Source: Nicoletella semolina (lineage in GTDB: Bacteria > Pseudomonadota > Gammaproteobacteria > Enterobacterales > Pasteurellaceae). From it: a stretch of 52,391 nt of DNA. Shown here in pieces: positions 29,732 to 38,208 of the stretch; positions within the stretch are counted from its first letter, which is position 1, and each line of letters starts with the position of its first letter. Where the stretch lies: the NCBI RefSeq assembly GCF_004345745.1, contig NZ_SLXJ01000015.1, positions 1-52,391 on the forward strand. Direction: 5' to 3'. The notes beneath the pieces were generated by a model. That model saw nothing but the letters and a program-made list of their open reading frames with translations, was not told the DNA's origin and made no database searches. The translations under genes were made by a program, and so were the position numbers.

Positions 29732-29863
29732 AGATGTGAAAAATTTTTACTAGCGGTTAATTTGAGACAAAAATTTGCATACCTAAACGAGTAAGAGCTG
29801 GAGAGTAAACAAAAGAATGAATAGGTGATAAGGGGATAAAAAAATAGCAAGAATAAAGAATGG

Positions 29864-29896
29864 AAAAAATAAAAGAGACCTTGAACAACAAGGTCT
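29864..29896 (-). terminator. tRNA-Ala terminator
   Basis: Minus-strand stem AGACCTTG/CAAGGTCT, loop TTGTT, then CTTTTATTTTTT. Confidence 0.88.
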
Positions 29897-29916
29897 AGGA
29901 TAATCAATATCAAATT

Positions 29917-29992
<76 letters not shown>

Positions 29993-30077
29993 AAGCTGGA
30001 CTGAATCATAGTAAAACAGGCTTTTTCTGTCAAGATTAAACACTGTTACTGAATGCGATTGACTAAAAAACAGCTTA

Positions 30078-31520
30078 CTATGATTGTGATTGAATGAATG
30101 CAATTGCTTTTTGAATACGTTCGACTACTCGCTCTTTACCGATTAAGTGTGCAACAGCGTCCATTGACGGCGATTGCCCTGTGCCTGTAACCGCAACTCT
30201 AAATGGCATACCCACTTTACCCATACCAATGCCAAGTTCTGCTACAGTTTGGTTCATTGCATCGTGAATGGTATCAACTGTCCAATTTTGAAGAGCGGTT
30301 AGTTTCTCGGCTAATTTTGCAAGTGGTTGAATGGCTTCTGGCTTTAAATTTTTCGCTGCAGCTTTTTCTTCGTATGTGTTAAATTCTTGGAAAAAATAAC
30401 CGCTTACACTTGCCATCTCTTTTAGTGTTTTGCAACGTTCGCCCAATAAGGTAACAATCTGTGGCAGTAAATCTACTTTGTTTTCATAGGTAATGCCTTG
30501 GTGGTGCAAATGCCATTTTAGATAGCTTGCCACATAAGCGGAATCGAGGGTGCGAATGTAATGCTGGTTAAGCCATTGCAGTTTTTCTGTATTAAACGCA
30601 CTGGCAGACTTGCTGACTGATTCAATATCGAATAGCTCAATCATTTCTTGGCGAGAAAATATCTCTTGATCACCGTGTCCCCAACCTAGACGTACAAGGT
30701 AGTTAATTAAAGCTTCAGGAAGATAGCCATCATCACGATACTGCATTACACCAACTGCACCGTGGCGTTTAGATAATTTTTGTCCATCATCGCCTAAAAT
30801 CATTGAAACGTGTGCATAAGTGGGGACAGGAGCACCCAATGCTTTGAGAATATTAATTTGGCGAGGGGTGTTATTGATATGGTCTTCGCCTCGTACAACG
30901 TGCGTAATTCCCATATCCCAATCGTCAACAACCACACAGAAATTGTAGGTTGGTGAACCATCGCTACGACGGATAATTAAATCGTCCAGCTCATTATTGC
31001 TGATTTCAATTATTCCTCGCACAGCATCTTCAAAGACAACCGAGCCTTCCGTTGGGTTTTTAAAACGGACAACGTGTGGCTCATTTATTGGGGGGAGGTC
31101 GTCATTTAAGCAATGGCGGTCGTAGCGTGGTTTTTCTTTGTTTGTTTCTTGCAAATTTCGTAAATTTTCTAACCGCTCTTTTGAGCAATAGCAGCGATAC
31201 GCCAAGCCTTGCTCAAGCATTTGATCAATTACTTGATTATAACGATCAAAACGCTTCGTTTGGTAGTAAGGACCGTGTTCCCACGGCAAATTTAACCATT
31301 CCATTCCTTCTAAGATCGCCGCCGTTGCTTCAGGCGTTGAGCGTTCTAGATCAGTGTCTTCAATGCGTAACACAAACTCGCCCCGATGATGTTTTGCATA
31401 AAGCCAAGAGTAGAGTGCTGTTCTTGCACCTCCAACGTGTAAATAGCCTGTTGGACTTGGTGCAAAACGAGTTCTGACTTTTACATTGGGATCAAAAGGG
31501 AATAAATTTTCGATTTTCAT
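30078..31520 (-). CDS. gltX: Glutamyl-tRNA synthetase
   Basis: A class I synthetase for tRNA-Glu, 480 residues. The Rossmann domain starts [28 protein letters not shown] (the HIGH motif is HVGG). The CP1 insert and the CYCSKERL zinc-like region follow. KMSKS appears as KLSKRHG after LGDDGQ. The C-terminal anticodon-binding helices end in IAFIQSQS. No associated tRNA-Glu lies in the window. The gene is transcribed toward tRNA-Ala. Confidence 0.97.
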   Translation of the reverse strand: MKIENLFPFDPNVKVRTRFAPSPTGYLHVGGARTALYSWLYAKHHRGEFVLRIEDTDLERSTPEATAAILEGMEWLNLPWEHGPYYQTKRFDRYNQVIDQMLEQGLAYRCYCSKERLENLRNLQETNKEKPRYDRHCLNDDLPPINEPHVVRFKNPTEGSVVFEDAVRGIIEISNNELDDLIIRRSDGSPTYNFCVVVDDWDMGITHVVRGEDHINNTPRQINILKALGAPVPTYAHVSMILGDDGQKLSKRHGAVGVMQYRDDGYLPEALINYLVRLGWGHGDQEIFSRQEMIELFDIESVSKSASAFNTEKLQWLNQHYIRTLDSAYVASYLKWHLHHQGITYENKVDLLPQIVTLLGERCKTLKEMASVSGYFFQEFNTYEEKAAAKNLKPEAIQPLAKLAEKLTALQNWTVDTIHDAMNQTVAELGIGMGKVGMPFRVAVTGTGQSPSMDAVAHLIGKERVVERIQKAIAFIQSQS

Positions 31521-31644
31521 AATTTGTTATTTTAGTGCTAAAGGAAATAAGGGGGTATTCTACTACGCTTATCAGAGATTTATAGAAAAATCTTCTTAGA
31601 TTGAGTGAAAAAACGCCGAAAAAAACGAATCTAGCAAAAAGCGT

Positions 31645-31672
31645 TTGACGAGAAAATTTTAATCCCTATAAT
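31645..31672 (+). promoter_or_regulatory. tRNA-Val cluster promoter
   Basis: TTGACG (31645-31650) and TATAAT (31667-31672), 16 bases apart, start about 15-20 bases before the first tRNA-Val. A near-consensus promoter. Confidence 0.85.
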
Positions 31673-31688
31673 TCAACTCCACAACGGC

Positions 31689-31764
31689 GGGCGATTAGCT
31701 CAGTTGGGAGAGCACCTCCCTTACAAGGAGGGGGTCACTGGTTCGAGACCGGTATCGCCCACCA
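31689..31764 (+). tRNA. valT: tRNA-Val (TAC), copy 1
   Basis: A 76-nt cloverleaf. GGGCGAT pairs with ATCGCCC, the anticodon loop CTTACAA carries TAC, and CCA is encoded. Identical to copy 2. Confidence 0.97.
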
Positions 31765-31816
31765 CTTTTTTTAAAGTGTCTGTCGTTAGATTTATCTCCA
31801 ATTTTAGGTCTCAAGT

Positions 31817-31892
31817 GGGCGATTAGCTCAGTTGGGAGAGCACCTCCCTTACAAGGAGGGGGTCACTGGTTCGAGACCGGTATCGCCCACCA
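31817..31892 (+). tRNA. tRNA-Val (TAC), copy 2
   Basis: Identical in all 76 bases to copy 1, 52 bases downstream, presumably in the same transcript. Confidence 0.97.
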
Positions 31893-31934
31893 CTTCAGAC
31901 TTAGAATCTCCGAAAACGCACTTGCATATCATTT

Positions 31935-32010
31935 GGGCGATTATGCTCAGTTGGGAGAGTACTTCCCTTACAAGGAAGGGGTACTGGTTCGAGACCAGTA
32001 TGGTCCACCA
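31935..32010 (+). pseudogene. Diverged tRNA-Val (TAC) copy, probable pseudo-tRNA
   Basis: A third copy with the same anticodon loop, but with an extra T between the acceptor and D stems, one base lost from the variable loop, and an altered 3' acceptor strand (ATGGTCC instead of ATCGCCC), leaving one G-G mismatch. Changes in the anticodon stem (CTTCC/GGAAG) and T stem (ACTGG/CCAGT) keep or improve pairing. The 3' CCA is still present. It is most likely non-functional or poorly functional in translation. Confidence 0.75.
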
Positions 32011-32099
32011 CTTCGTTTATTATTTAATTCATCTCTTTTCGCTAATCAATTTTTTATGGATAGAGCGTAGATTTATTCTATTGTAGTTCACAGCGTTAT

Positions 32100-32123
32100 T
32101 TTTTGCGATCTTGATCGCAGATT
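32100..32123 (+). promoter_or_regulatory. CRP-S (Sxy-dependent competence) site upstream of rlmN-pilW
   Basis: TGCGATCTTGATCGCA at 32104-32119 is a perfect palindrome with T-rich and A-rich flanks. It matches the Pasteurellaceae competence element (CRP-S, TGCGA-N6-TCGCA). A -10-like TTTGATA lies about 35 bases downstream of the centre (near 32145-32151), consistent with a class II CRP promoter. The 270-base gap before rlmN otherwise holds no gene. Confidence 0.9.
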
Positions 32124-32279
32124 TATCTTATGGAACTCGTCAATTTTGATAAAAAAGACTAGCCTAACAATGAAGACATCAGTAGAATTCGCTCTCCTTC
32201 TATTTGTACTTTGTATGTACTATTTTTTATCTTGCAAAATTAACCTTTTGCCATAAGTCGTGTAATAACGAGGCTACTA

Positions 32280-33461
32280 ATGTCTGAAACAAAGTCTGAA
32301 CAACTGCAATCAATAAATGTGGGTTGTAAGCAATCTAAATTTCCTAAAAAAGAAAAAGTTAATTTATTAAATTTAAATCGCCAGCAAATGCGAGAGTTGT
32401 TTGCTGAAATGGGAGAAAAACCTTTTCGAGCGGATCAGCTAATGAAATGGATTTACCATTTTGGTGAAGATAATTTTGATAATATGACTAACATTAATAA
32501 GGTGTTACGGGAGAAGTTAAAGCAAACCACTGAAATTAAAGCTCCAGAGGTTGCAGTTGAGCAACGTTCTTCAGATGGCACGATTAAGTGGGCTATGTGG
32601 GTGGGCGAACAGCAAATTGAAACGGTCTATATCCCAGAAGAAGATAGAGCAACTTTGTGTGTGTCTTCGCAGGTAGGGTGTGCGTTAGCTTGTACTTTCT
32701 GCTCTACTGCACAACAAGGATTTAACCGCAACTTGAGTGTGTCAGAAATTATTGGGCAGGTGTGGAGAGCGTCAAAAATTATTGGCAATTTTGGTGTAAC
32801 AGGTGTGCGTCCGATCACCAATGTCGTAATGATGGGAATGGGGGAGCCATTACTCAATATGAATAATGTGATTCCTGCAATGGAAATTATGCTTGATGAT
32901 TTTGCTTATGGTTTATCAAAACGCCGTGTTACGCTTTCTACATCAGGCGTTGTACCTGCGTTAGATAAAATGCGTGAGCAGATTGATGTTGCTTTAGCGA
33001 TTTCTTTGCACGCACCAAATGATGAGTTGCGTGATGAAATTGTACCGATTAACAAAAAATACAACATCAAAATGCTTATTGATTCAGTGAATAAATATCT
33101 TGAGATGTCTAACGCTAATCACGGCAAGGTAACGATTGAATATGTAATGTTAAATCAGGTGAATGATAGTGTGGAACACGCCCACCAACTGGCAAAAGTA
33201 TTAAAGCACACACCAAGTAAAATTAATTTAATCCCTTGGAATCCGTTTCCTGAAGCACCATACGCCAAGAGCTCTAATACACGAATAGATCGCTTTCAGA
33301 AAACTTTAATGGAATACGGCTTCACGGTAACGGTGCGTAAAACTAGAGGTGATGATATTGATGCGGCGTGTGGGCAGCTGGCTGGGGATATTATTGACCG
33401 TACTAAACGCACATTGGAAAAACGAAAATTTGGTGAGGGGATCCAAGTTCAAACGCATTAG
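32280..33461 (+). CDS. rlmN: 23S rRNA / tRNA A2-methyltransferase RlmN
   Basis: A dual-specificity radical-SAM enzyme that methylates C2 of A2503 in 23S rRNA and A37 in some tRNAs. The 393-residue protein has the [4Fe-4S] motif C134-x3-C138-x2-C141 ([16 protein letters not shown]), the [11 protein letters not shown] segment, RRVTLSTSG and the conserved C-terminal cysteine in [11 protein letters not shown] that carries the methyl intermediate. A ribosome site AGG lies six bases before the ATG. It is the first gene after a CRP-S site. In H. influenzae the homologous pair (HI0365-HI0366) belongs to the competence regulon. Confidence 0.96.
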   Translation: MSETKSEQLQSINVGCKQSKFPKKEKVNLLNLNRQQMRELFAEMGEKPFRADQLMKWIYHFGEDNFDNMTNINKVLREKLKQTTEIKAPEVAVEQRSSDGTIKWAMWVGEQQIETVYIPEEDRATLCVSSQVGCALACTFCSTAQQGFNRNLSVSEIIGQVWRASKIIGNFGVTGVRPITNVVMMGMGEPLLNMNNVIPAMEIMLDDFAYGLSKRRVTLSTSGVVPALDKMREQIDVALAISLHAPNDELRDEIVPINKKYNIKMLIDSVNKYLEMSNANHGKVTIEYVMLNQVNDSVEHAHQLAKVLKHTPSKINLIPWNPFPEAPYAKSSNTRIDRFQKTLMEYGFTVTVRKTRGDDIDAACGQLAGDIIDRTKRTLEKRKFGEGIQVQTH

Positions 33462-33591
33462 GTTATCTTCTCTGTTTTTATCTTTATTTTTTATCAGACA
33501 GATTGCTCCCTCTGGTTGCGGCAAGCTGTCTGATAGGCAGAGAGAGAAATTAATTTTATGTTTAGAAAGACAAAAAAGGAAACAAACAGGA

Positions 33592-34167
33592 ATGTTTGCA
33601 AAATTTTACCGAAATCTGACCGCTTGTATAGTGGCGATGTGGCTGGTAGGCTGCACTTCTAGCGTAGAACAAACAATATTTAACCGTTCGGAAGCAGTAA
33701 AGGCGAGGATCAATCTTGCATTGGCATACCTTGGACAATTTGATTACCCTAAAGCGAAAGAAAATATCGACAAGGCGATAGCTCACGATCCTAATGATTA
33801 TTTACCTCACTCTGTATTGGCGTATTATTTTCAGCAAATTGGAGAACAAGATAAGGCAGAAAATACATACAAGCAAGCCCTTTCACTGAGTCAGGTTCAA
33901 GGCAGTAGTCATCAATATGACCCACATATTTTAAATAATTATGGTGCGTTTTTATGCAAATATGGGCGATATTCTGAAGCTGAGCAATTATTTACACAGG
34001 CTTTGGAGAGTGAGCTGCCCTATTATCATCAAGCAGACACGCTTGAAAATGTTGCCCTTTGTGCCAATCAAGCGAGAGATAATGATCGTCAACAACAAGC
34101 ATTAACACAGCTAGAAAAATTAGAACCAGCGAGAGCGAGTAACTTAAGAGCTAAACTGACCCCATAA
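33592..34167 (+). CDS. pilW: Type IV pilus biogenesis lipoprotein PilF/PilW (TPR)
   Basis: An outer-membrane lipoprotein that pilots or stabilises the PilQ secretin. The 191-residue protein has a lipobox LVGC with Cys21, then tandem TPRs (ARINLALAYLGQFDYPKAKENIDKAIAHDPND; PHSVLAYYFQQIGEQDKAENTYKQALSLS; NNYGAFLCKYGRYSEAEQLFTQALE). I chose the ATG at 33592 because it gives a proper lipoprotein signal. An 81-codon extension into rlmN does not. It lies 130 bases after rlmN and probably shares its competence promoter. An uptake word is embedded in the signal-peptide codons. Confidence 0.92.
   Translation: MFAKFYRNLTACIVAMWLVGCTSSVEQTIFNRSEAVKARINLALAYLGQFDYPKAKENIDKAIAHDPNDYLPHSVLAYYFQQIGEQDKAENTYKQALSLSQVQGSSHQYDPHILNNYGAFLCKYGRYSEAEQLFTQALESELPYYHQADTLENVALCANQARDNDRQQQALTQLEKLEPARASNLRAKLTP
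33619..33627 (-). repeat. DNA uptake signal (Apl-type) inside the pilW signal peptide
   Basis: ACCGCTTGT, preceded by the AT-rich tail GCAAAATTTTACCGAAATCTG, encodes the LTACI part of the signal peptide. A functional coding region tolerates the word. Confidence 0.85.
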
Positions 34168-34312
34168 AATCATTTTTATTTTGTGATATTTGACTAAGCA
34201 TCTCTTTTTCACCTTTCTATTTTTTATCGAAAATGCCATAATGGCTCGCTTTTTATCTTACAAATGGTAAGCAAATTGTTGCAAAAAATTGGTTAAAAAG
34301 CACTGCTTGCTG

Positions 34313-34490
34313 GATCATATCGAAATAGTATGATCAGATATGTCATACCGCTGAGTATGGCGTACAAGCCTTAATTTTGCCGTTCATTTAAGACAAGACA
34401 AATCGAACGTAAGACAAATTATTTTTTAGCGTAAATAAGAGCAACGACAGTCGAGAGACAGGCGAATTCCCTGATTGTAAGGGATTGCTC
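34313..34490 (+). promoter_or_regulatory. Structured rne 5' leader
   Basis: The 353-base gap before rne holds at least two hairpins: GATCATA/TATGATC (34313-34319 with 34329-34335), and a branched structure closed by GAGCAA/TTGCTC (34439-34444 with 34485-34490) around TCCCT/AGGGA (34468-34472 with 34480-34484). RNase E of E. coli controls its own mRNA through a long structured leader, and this gap would fit such a leader. No open reading frame of note lies in it. Confidence 0.55.
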
Positions 34491-34520
34491 GGTTAGATAT
34501 ACATATAAGAGAAAGTTACA

Positions 34521-37484
34521 ATGAAAAGAATGTTAATTAATGCAACTCAAAAAGAAGAGTTGCGAGTTGCCCTTGTTGATGGGCAGCGCTTATTTGATTT
34601 AGATATTGAAAGCCCTGGACACGAGCAAAAAAAATCGAATATTTATAAAGGTAAGATTACTCGTGTAGAACCGAGCCTTGAAGCGGCTTTTGTTGACTAT
34701 GGGGCAGAACGCCACGGTTTTTTGCCTCTTAAAGAAATTTCTCGTGAATATTTTCCTGAAGGTTATGTATTTAGTGGTCGCCCAAATATTAAAGACATCA
34801 TTAAAGAAGGGCAGGAAGTTATTGTTCAAGTGGGTAAGGAAGAGCGAGGGAGTAAAGGAGCTGCTCTTACCACCTTTATCTCTTTGGCGGGTAGTTATTT
34901 GGTGCTAATGCCAAATAATCCACGAGCAGGCGGTATCTCACGCCGTATTGAAGGTGATGAGCGTCTGGAATTAAAGGAGGCGTTAGATAGTCTTGATGTG
35001 CCAGATGATATTGGCTTAATTGTGCGTACAGCGGGTGTAGGAAAATCACCAGAAGAATTGCAGTGGGATCTGAAAGTGCTGTTGCATCATTGGGAAGCTA
35101 TCAAAAAGGCAGCAGAATCTCGCCCAGCTCCATTTTTGATTCATCAAGAAAGTGATGTGATTGTGCGTGCTATTCGTGATTATCTCCGCAGAGATATTGG
35201 CGAAATTCTGATTGATAGTAAGAAAGTATTTGAAAAAGCCAAAAATCATATCCGCCTTGTTAGACCTGATTTTATCAATCGCATTCGTTTATACGAGGGT
35301 GAGGTGCCATTATTCAGTCATTATCAAATTGAGTCGCAAATTGAGTCAGCATTCCAACGTGAGGTTCGCTTACCATCAGGCGGCTCAATTGTGATTGATG
35401 TTACTGAAGCATTGACCGCTATTGATATTAACTCTGCTCGCTCGACTCGTGGCGGTGATATTGAAGAAACAGCATTAAACACCAACTTAGAAGCGGCTGA
35501 CGAAATTGCTCGCCAGCTACGCCTGCGTGATTTGGGTGGTTTAATTGTTATTGATTTCATTGATATGACACCTATTCGTCATCAGAGAGAGGTGGAAAAC
35601 CGTATTCGTGAAGCTGTTCGCCAAGATAGAGCTCGCATTCAGTTTGGGCGAATTTCTCGTTTTGGTTTACTTGAAATGAGTCGCCAACGCTTAAGTCCGT
35701 CACTAAGCGAAGCTTCAAGCCACGTTTGTCCTCGTTGTCAAGGTATAGGCAAGGTGCGTGATAATGAATCCATTGCGTTATCAATCTTACGTTTATTAGA
35801 AGAGGAAGCAATCAAAGAAAATTCTGTGCAGGTGCATACCATTGTGCCTGTGGAAATTGCTTCTTATTTGCTCAATGAGAAACGCCGTGCTATTAGTGAA
35901 ATAGAAAAACGCCATAGCGTCAATGTTATTGTCGTACCAACGGAAAATATGCAGACTCCGCATTTTGATGTGTATCGCTTACGAGAAAATGAGATTACGA
36001 CCACTTTAAGTTATGATTTGGCGAAGAATTATCAAAACAATGAAAACCTCTTTTCCAACACACACCACTCGTCTGAGGATCTGCTTGTGAGCCGTAATGA
36101 ACCAATGATCACAGCAGAATCAGTGTTGCAAAGCTCTGAATTAAATCTACAACCAGCACCGACACCAGTGACACAGGAAGTGGAAAAGCCTTCCTTTTTC
36201 AGTCGGATTTTTGCAAAAATTAAAGCATTATTCACCGCTCATACTATAGAAGCAAAAGAGCCAGAAAAGAAACAAACCAAAGGCAAAAATCGTCATCAAC
36301 GTGATCGCCGTTCGCCTCGACGTGAACGATCAAACCGAGTGCGTAGCGAGAGTAAATCTGCGACTGAACAATTAAAAGAGCCAACTGTAAATGAAGTGAA
36401 AAAACGCCGTGAGGTGATTGAGGAAACTGTTGAAGTTGCTCAACCAGAGCGTCAGCGTGAAGCTAATAAGGTTGCAGAACGCCGCCAACGTCGTGATTTG
36501 CGTAAGAAAGTGAGGGTTGAACAAAGTCAGGATCAGGTTGTGGTTAATGAAACTGCTGTTGAGTCAGAAAAAATTCAGCCTTTGCACGTTGTTTTAGAAC
36601 ACGTTGATACGCCAGAAATTGTATCAAACGATAAAAAGGTAGTAAGTGAAACGCTTCACGTTTCTAATGCCGTTGAGAGAGAAACAGAAAAGTTGGCTGT
36701 TAAAGAAGACAATGATGTGCGTGAAAATGGTCGCCAACGTCGACTACCTCGCCATTTAAGAGTGGGTAATCAACGTCGTCGTGAACGTAAAGAAGAATCG
36801 AAGGCAAGAATGCCTTTAACCTCAGCAGTTGCTTCTCCAGAACTTGCAAGCGGTAAGATTTGGGTAAAATTTTACGAGAAACCAAAAGAGAAAGTAGAGG
36901 AAAAAGTCGCATTTTTATCCGTTGATCAAATGCTTGAGCAGGAAGAAGTGGCTAGCTGCCCTACGGTGTTGTCTGGTGATGAGATCAAACAAATACAATC
37001 TTCTGTGGAGCTGGTTGCTCATCAAGCTATTTCTAAACAGACTGTATCTAAGAATAATGAGAGAGCTGTAGAGGCAGAAGTAAAAAATAAAGCAGAATTT
37101 GCTTCTGTTCAGCCATTTGGTGCAGTCATTACTCAGGCGACAGATAGAGATTTAGTGAAAGAGAATCACGCTCGTCGCCAAGTAAGAGCAACGGAAAATC
37201 TTAAGCAAACTCAAGGGAGCAGAGAGGAGAGTCCGACATTGTCTATAATGGATAATGATCAGCGTGGGTACCGATTTGAAGGCAAGCTAGGCACATTCTC
37301 TAGAGTATCACATACCCAAGTGGAAATGACTGTTGCTAGGGCTACCGATGAACCAACGAAAATGCTTCCAATAGCGGAATGGCAACACTCTAAATACTAT
37401 TTCTATGGCAAGGGATTTGGTGGGCATAGCAGTGCTGTCAGCCACGTTTATTCCGCAGCGAGAATTGCTGGAATATACAATTAA
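34521..37484 (+). CDS. rne: Ribonuclease E
   Basis: The main mRNA-decay and rRNA/tRNA-processing endonuclease, membrane-associated and the degradosome scaffold in relatives. The 987-residue protein has the S1 RNA-binding domain (about 35-120), the 5' sensor and RNase H-like parts, catalytic D302 ([12 protein letters not shown]) and D345 (IVIDFIDM), and the zinc-link cysteines C403 and C406 (CPRCQG). The C-terminal half (about 520-987) is disordered, with Arg-rich blocks ([18 protein letters not shown]) and long Glu/Lys stretches. It ends in [16 protein letters not shown]. The leader is long and structured. An uptake word (near 36847) writes the segment [13 protein letters not shown] into the disordered tail. 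Confidence 0.95.
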   Translation: MKRMLINATQKEELRVALVDGQRLFDLDIESPGHEQKKSNIYKGKITRVEPSLEAAFVDYGAERHGFLPLKEISREYFPEGYVFSGRPNIKDIIKEGQEVIVQVGKEERGSKGAALTTFISLAGSYLVLMPNNPRAGGISRRIEGDERLELKEALDSLDVPDDIGLIVRTAGVGKSPEELQWDLKVLLHHWEAIKKAAESRPAPFLIHQESDVIVRAIRDYLRRDIGEILIDSKKVFEKAKNHIRLVRPDFINRIRLYEGEVPLFSHYQIESQIESAFQREVRLPSGGSIVIDVTEALTAIDINSARSTRGGDIEETALNTNLEAADEIARQLRLRDLGGLIVIDFIDMTPIRHQREVENRIREAVRQDRARIQFGRISRFGLLEMSRQRLSPSLSEASSHVCPRCQGIGKVRDNESIALSILRLLEEEAIKENSVQVHTIVPVEIASYLLNEKRRAISEIEKRHSVNVIVVPTENMQTPHFDVYRLRENEITTTLSYDLAKNYQNNENLFSNTHHSSEDLLVSRNEPMITAESVLQSSELNLQPAPTPVTQEVEKPSFFSRIFAKIKALFTAHTIEAKEPEKKQTKGKNRHQRDRRSPRRERSNRVRSESKSATEQLKEPTVNEVKKRREVIEETVEVAQPERQREANKVAERRQRRDLRKKVRVEQSQDQVVVNETAVESEKIQPLHVVLEHVDTPEIVSNDKKVVSETLHVSNAVERETEKLAVKEDNDVRENGRQRRLPRHLRVGNQRRRERKEESKARMPLTSAVASPELASGKIWVKFYEKPKEKVEEKVAFLSVDQMLEQEEVASCPTVLSGDEIKQIQSSVELVAHQAISKQTVSKNNERAVEAEVKNKAEFASVQPFGAVITQATDRDLVKENHARRQVRATENLKQTQGSREESPTLSIMDNDQRGYRFEGKLGTFSRVSHTQVEMTVARATDEPTKMLPIAEWQHSKYYFYGKGFGGHSSAVSHVYSAARIAGIYN

Positions 37485-37579
37485 CTAAACCAACGCTTAA
37501 ATTGTCAAGCAATTATAATGAACTTTGAAAGTTGGTTGCTGACTAAGATGAGCATTACTTAAAAATAGAGGAAATTCTT

Positions 37580-38152
37580 ATGAAAAAATCATTATTAGCT
37601 TTACTTGTTTTAGGTTCAAGTGTGTCTTTAGTTGCTTGTGATCAAAAGGCTGCAGACATCAAATCTGCTGCTGAAGCGAAAGTTGAAGAAGCTAAAGTAG
37701 AAGCGGCTAAACTTAAATCTGAAGCTGTGGTAAAAGTGGAAGATGCAAAACAAGCTACTCAAGAAAAAATGGCTGAAGTAAAAGCTGATGCAGTTGAGTT
37801 AAAAAATGAAGCAGCAGAAAAACTTCAAGATACAAAACAAGATGCTCAAGAGAAAATAGCTGAAGTGAAAGAAGAAGTTGTTGAGATGAAAAATGAAGCA
37901 GCAGAAAAACTTCAAGATGCAAAACAAGTGACTCAAGAGAAAATAGCTGAAGTGAAAGAAGAAGTTGTTGAGATGAAAAATGAAGCAGCAGAAAAACTTC
38001 AAGATGCGAAGCAAGCAACTCAAGAGAAAATGGCAGAAGTTAAAGCTGATGCAATTGAAATGAAAGATGCAGCATCAAAAAAACTTGAAAATGCTAAAGA
38101 TGCTATCGACAACAAAGTAGAAGAAATTAAATCAACGATTGAAAGTAAGTAG
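37580..38152 (+). CDS. Small lipoprotein with 29-residue helical repeats
   Basis: A 190-residue lipoprotein: signal peptide with lipobox LVAC (Cys20), then a Lys/Glu/Ala-rich, all-helical body with no Pro or aromatic residues except in the signal. Four repeats of 29 residues (51-79, 80-108, 109-137, 138-166) and a partial fifth share the pattern EKLQDAKQ..QEKxAEVKxxxxEMKNEAA. Repeats 2 and 3 are almost identical in DNA (87-bp units), so copy-number change by slippage is likely. The look is of an apolipoprotein/LEA-type amphipathic coil at the inner face of the outer membrane. No family name is certain. It is monocistronic, with AGAGGA upstream and a strong terminator downstream. Confidence 0.85.
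   Translation: MKKSLLALLVLGSSVSLVACDQKAADIKSAAEAKVEEAKVEAAKLKSEAVVKVEDAKQATQEKMAEVKADAVELKNEAAEKLQDTKQDAQEKIAEVKEEVVEMKNEAAEKLQDAKQVTQEKIAEVKEEVVEMKNEAAEKLQDAKQATQEKMAEVKADAIEMKDAASKKLENAKDAIDNKVEEIKSTIESK
37730..38077 (+). repeat. 87-bp in-frame tandem repeats in the lipoprotein gene
   Basis: Four 87-base units (29 codons each): 37730-37816, 37817-37903, 37904-37990 and 37991-38077. Units 2 and 3 are nearly identical in sequence, and the outer units are more diverged. Confidence 0.85.
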
Positions 38153-38165
38153 TGATTAGTATATT

Positions 38166-38206
38166 ACACCCCAAAGTTAATATGTTACCTTTGGGGTGTT
38201 TTTTTA
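38166..38206. terminator. Terminator after the repeat lipoprotein gene
   Basis: A perfect 11-bp stem ACACCCCAAAG (38166-38176) with CTTTGGGGTGT (38189-38199), then seven T on the plus strand. Confidence 0.9.
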
Positions 38207-38208
38207 CT

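Noticed and set aside
31689..32010. Repeat array or mobile element around 31.7-32.0 kb
   Set aside because: The repeated units are tRNA-Val genes, two identical and one diverged.
32011..32279. Small gene before rlmN
   Set aside because: No frame with a ribosome site; the stretch is explained by the CRP-S site and leader.
37755..38023. Leu/Phe-rich minus-strand frames with repeats opposite the lipoprotein gene
   Set aside because: They only reflect the 87-bp repeats read backwards; the plus strand has signal peptide, ribosome site and terminator.
37730..38077. CRISPR-like repeat array
   Set aside because: The units are contiguous 87-bp coding repeats without unique spacers.
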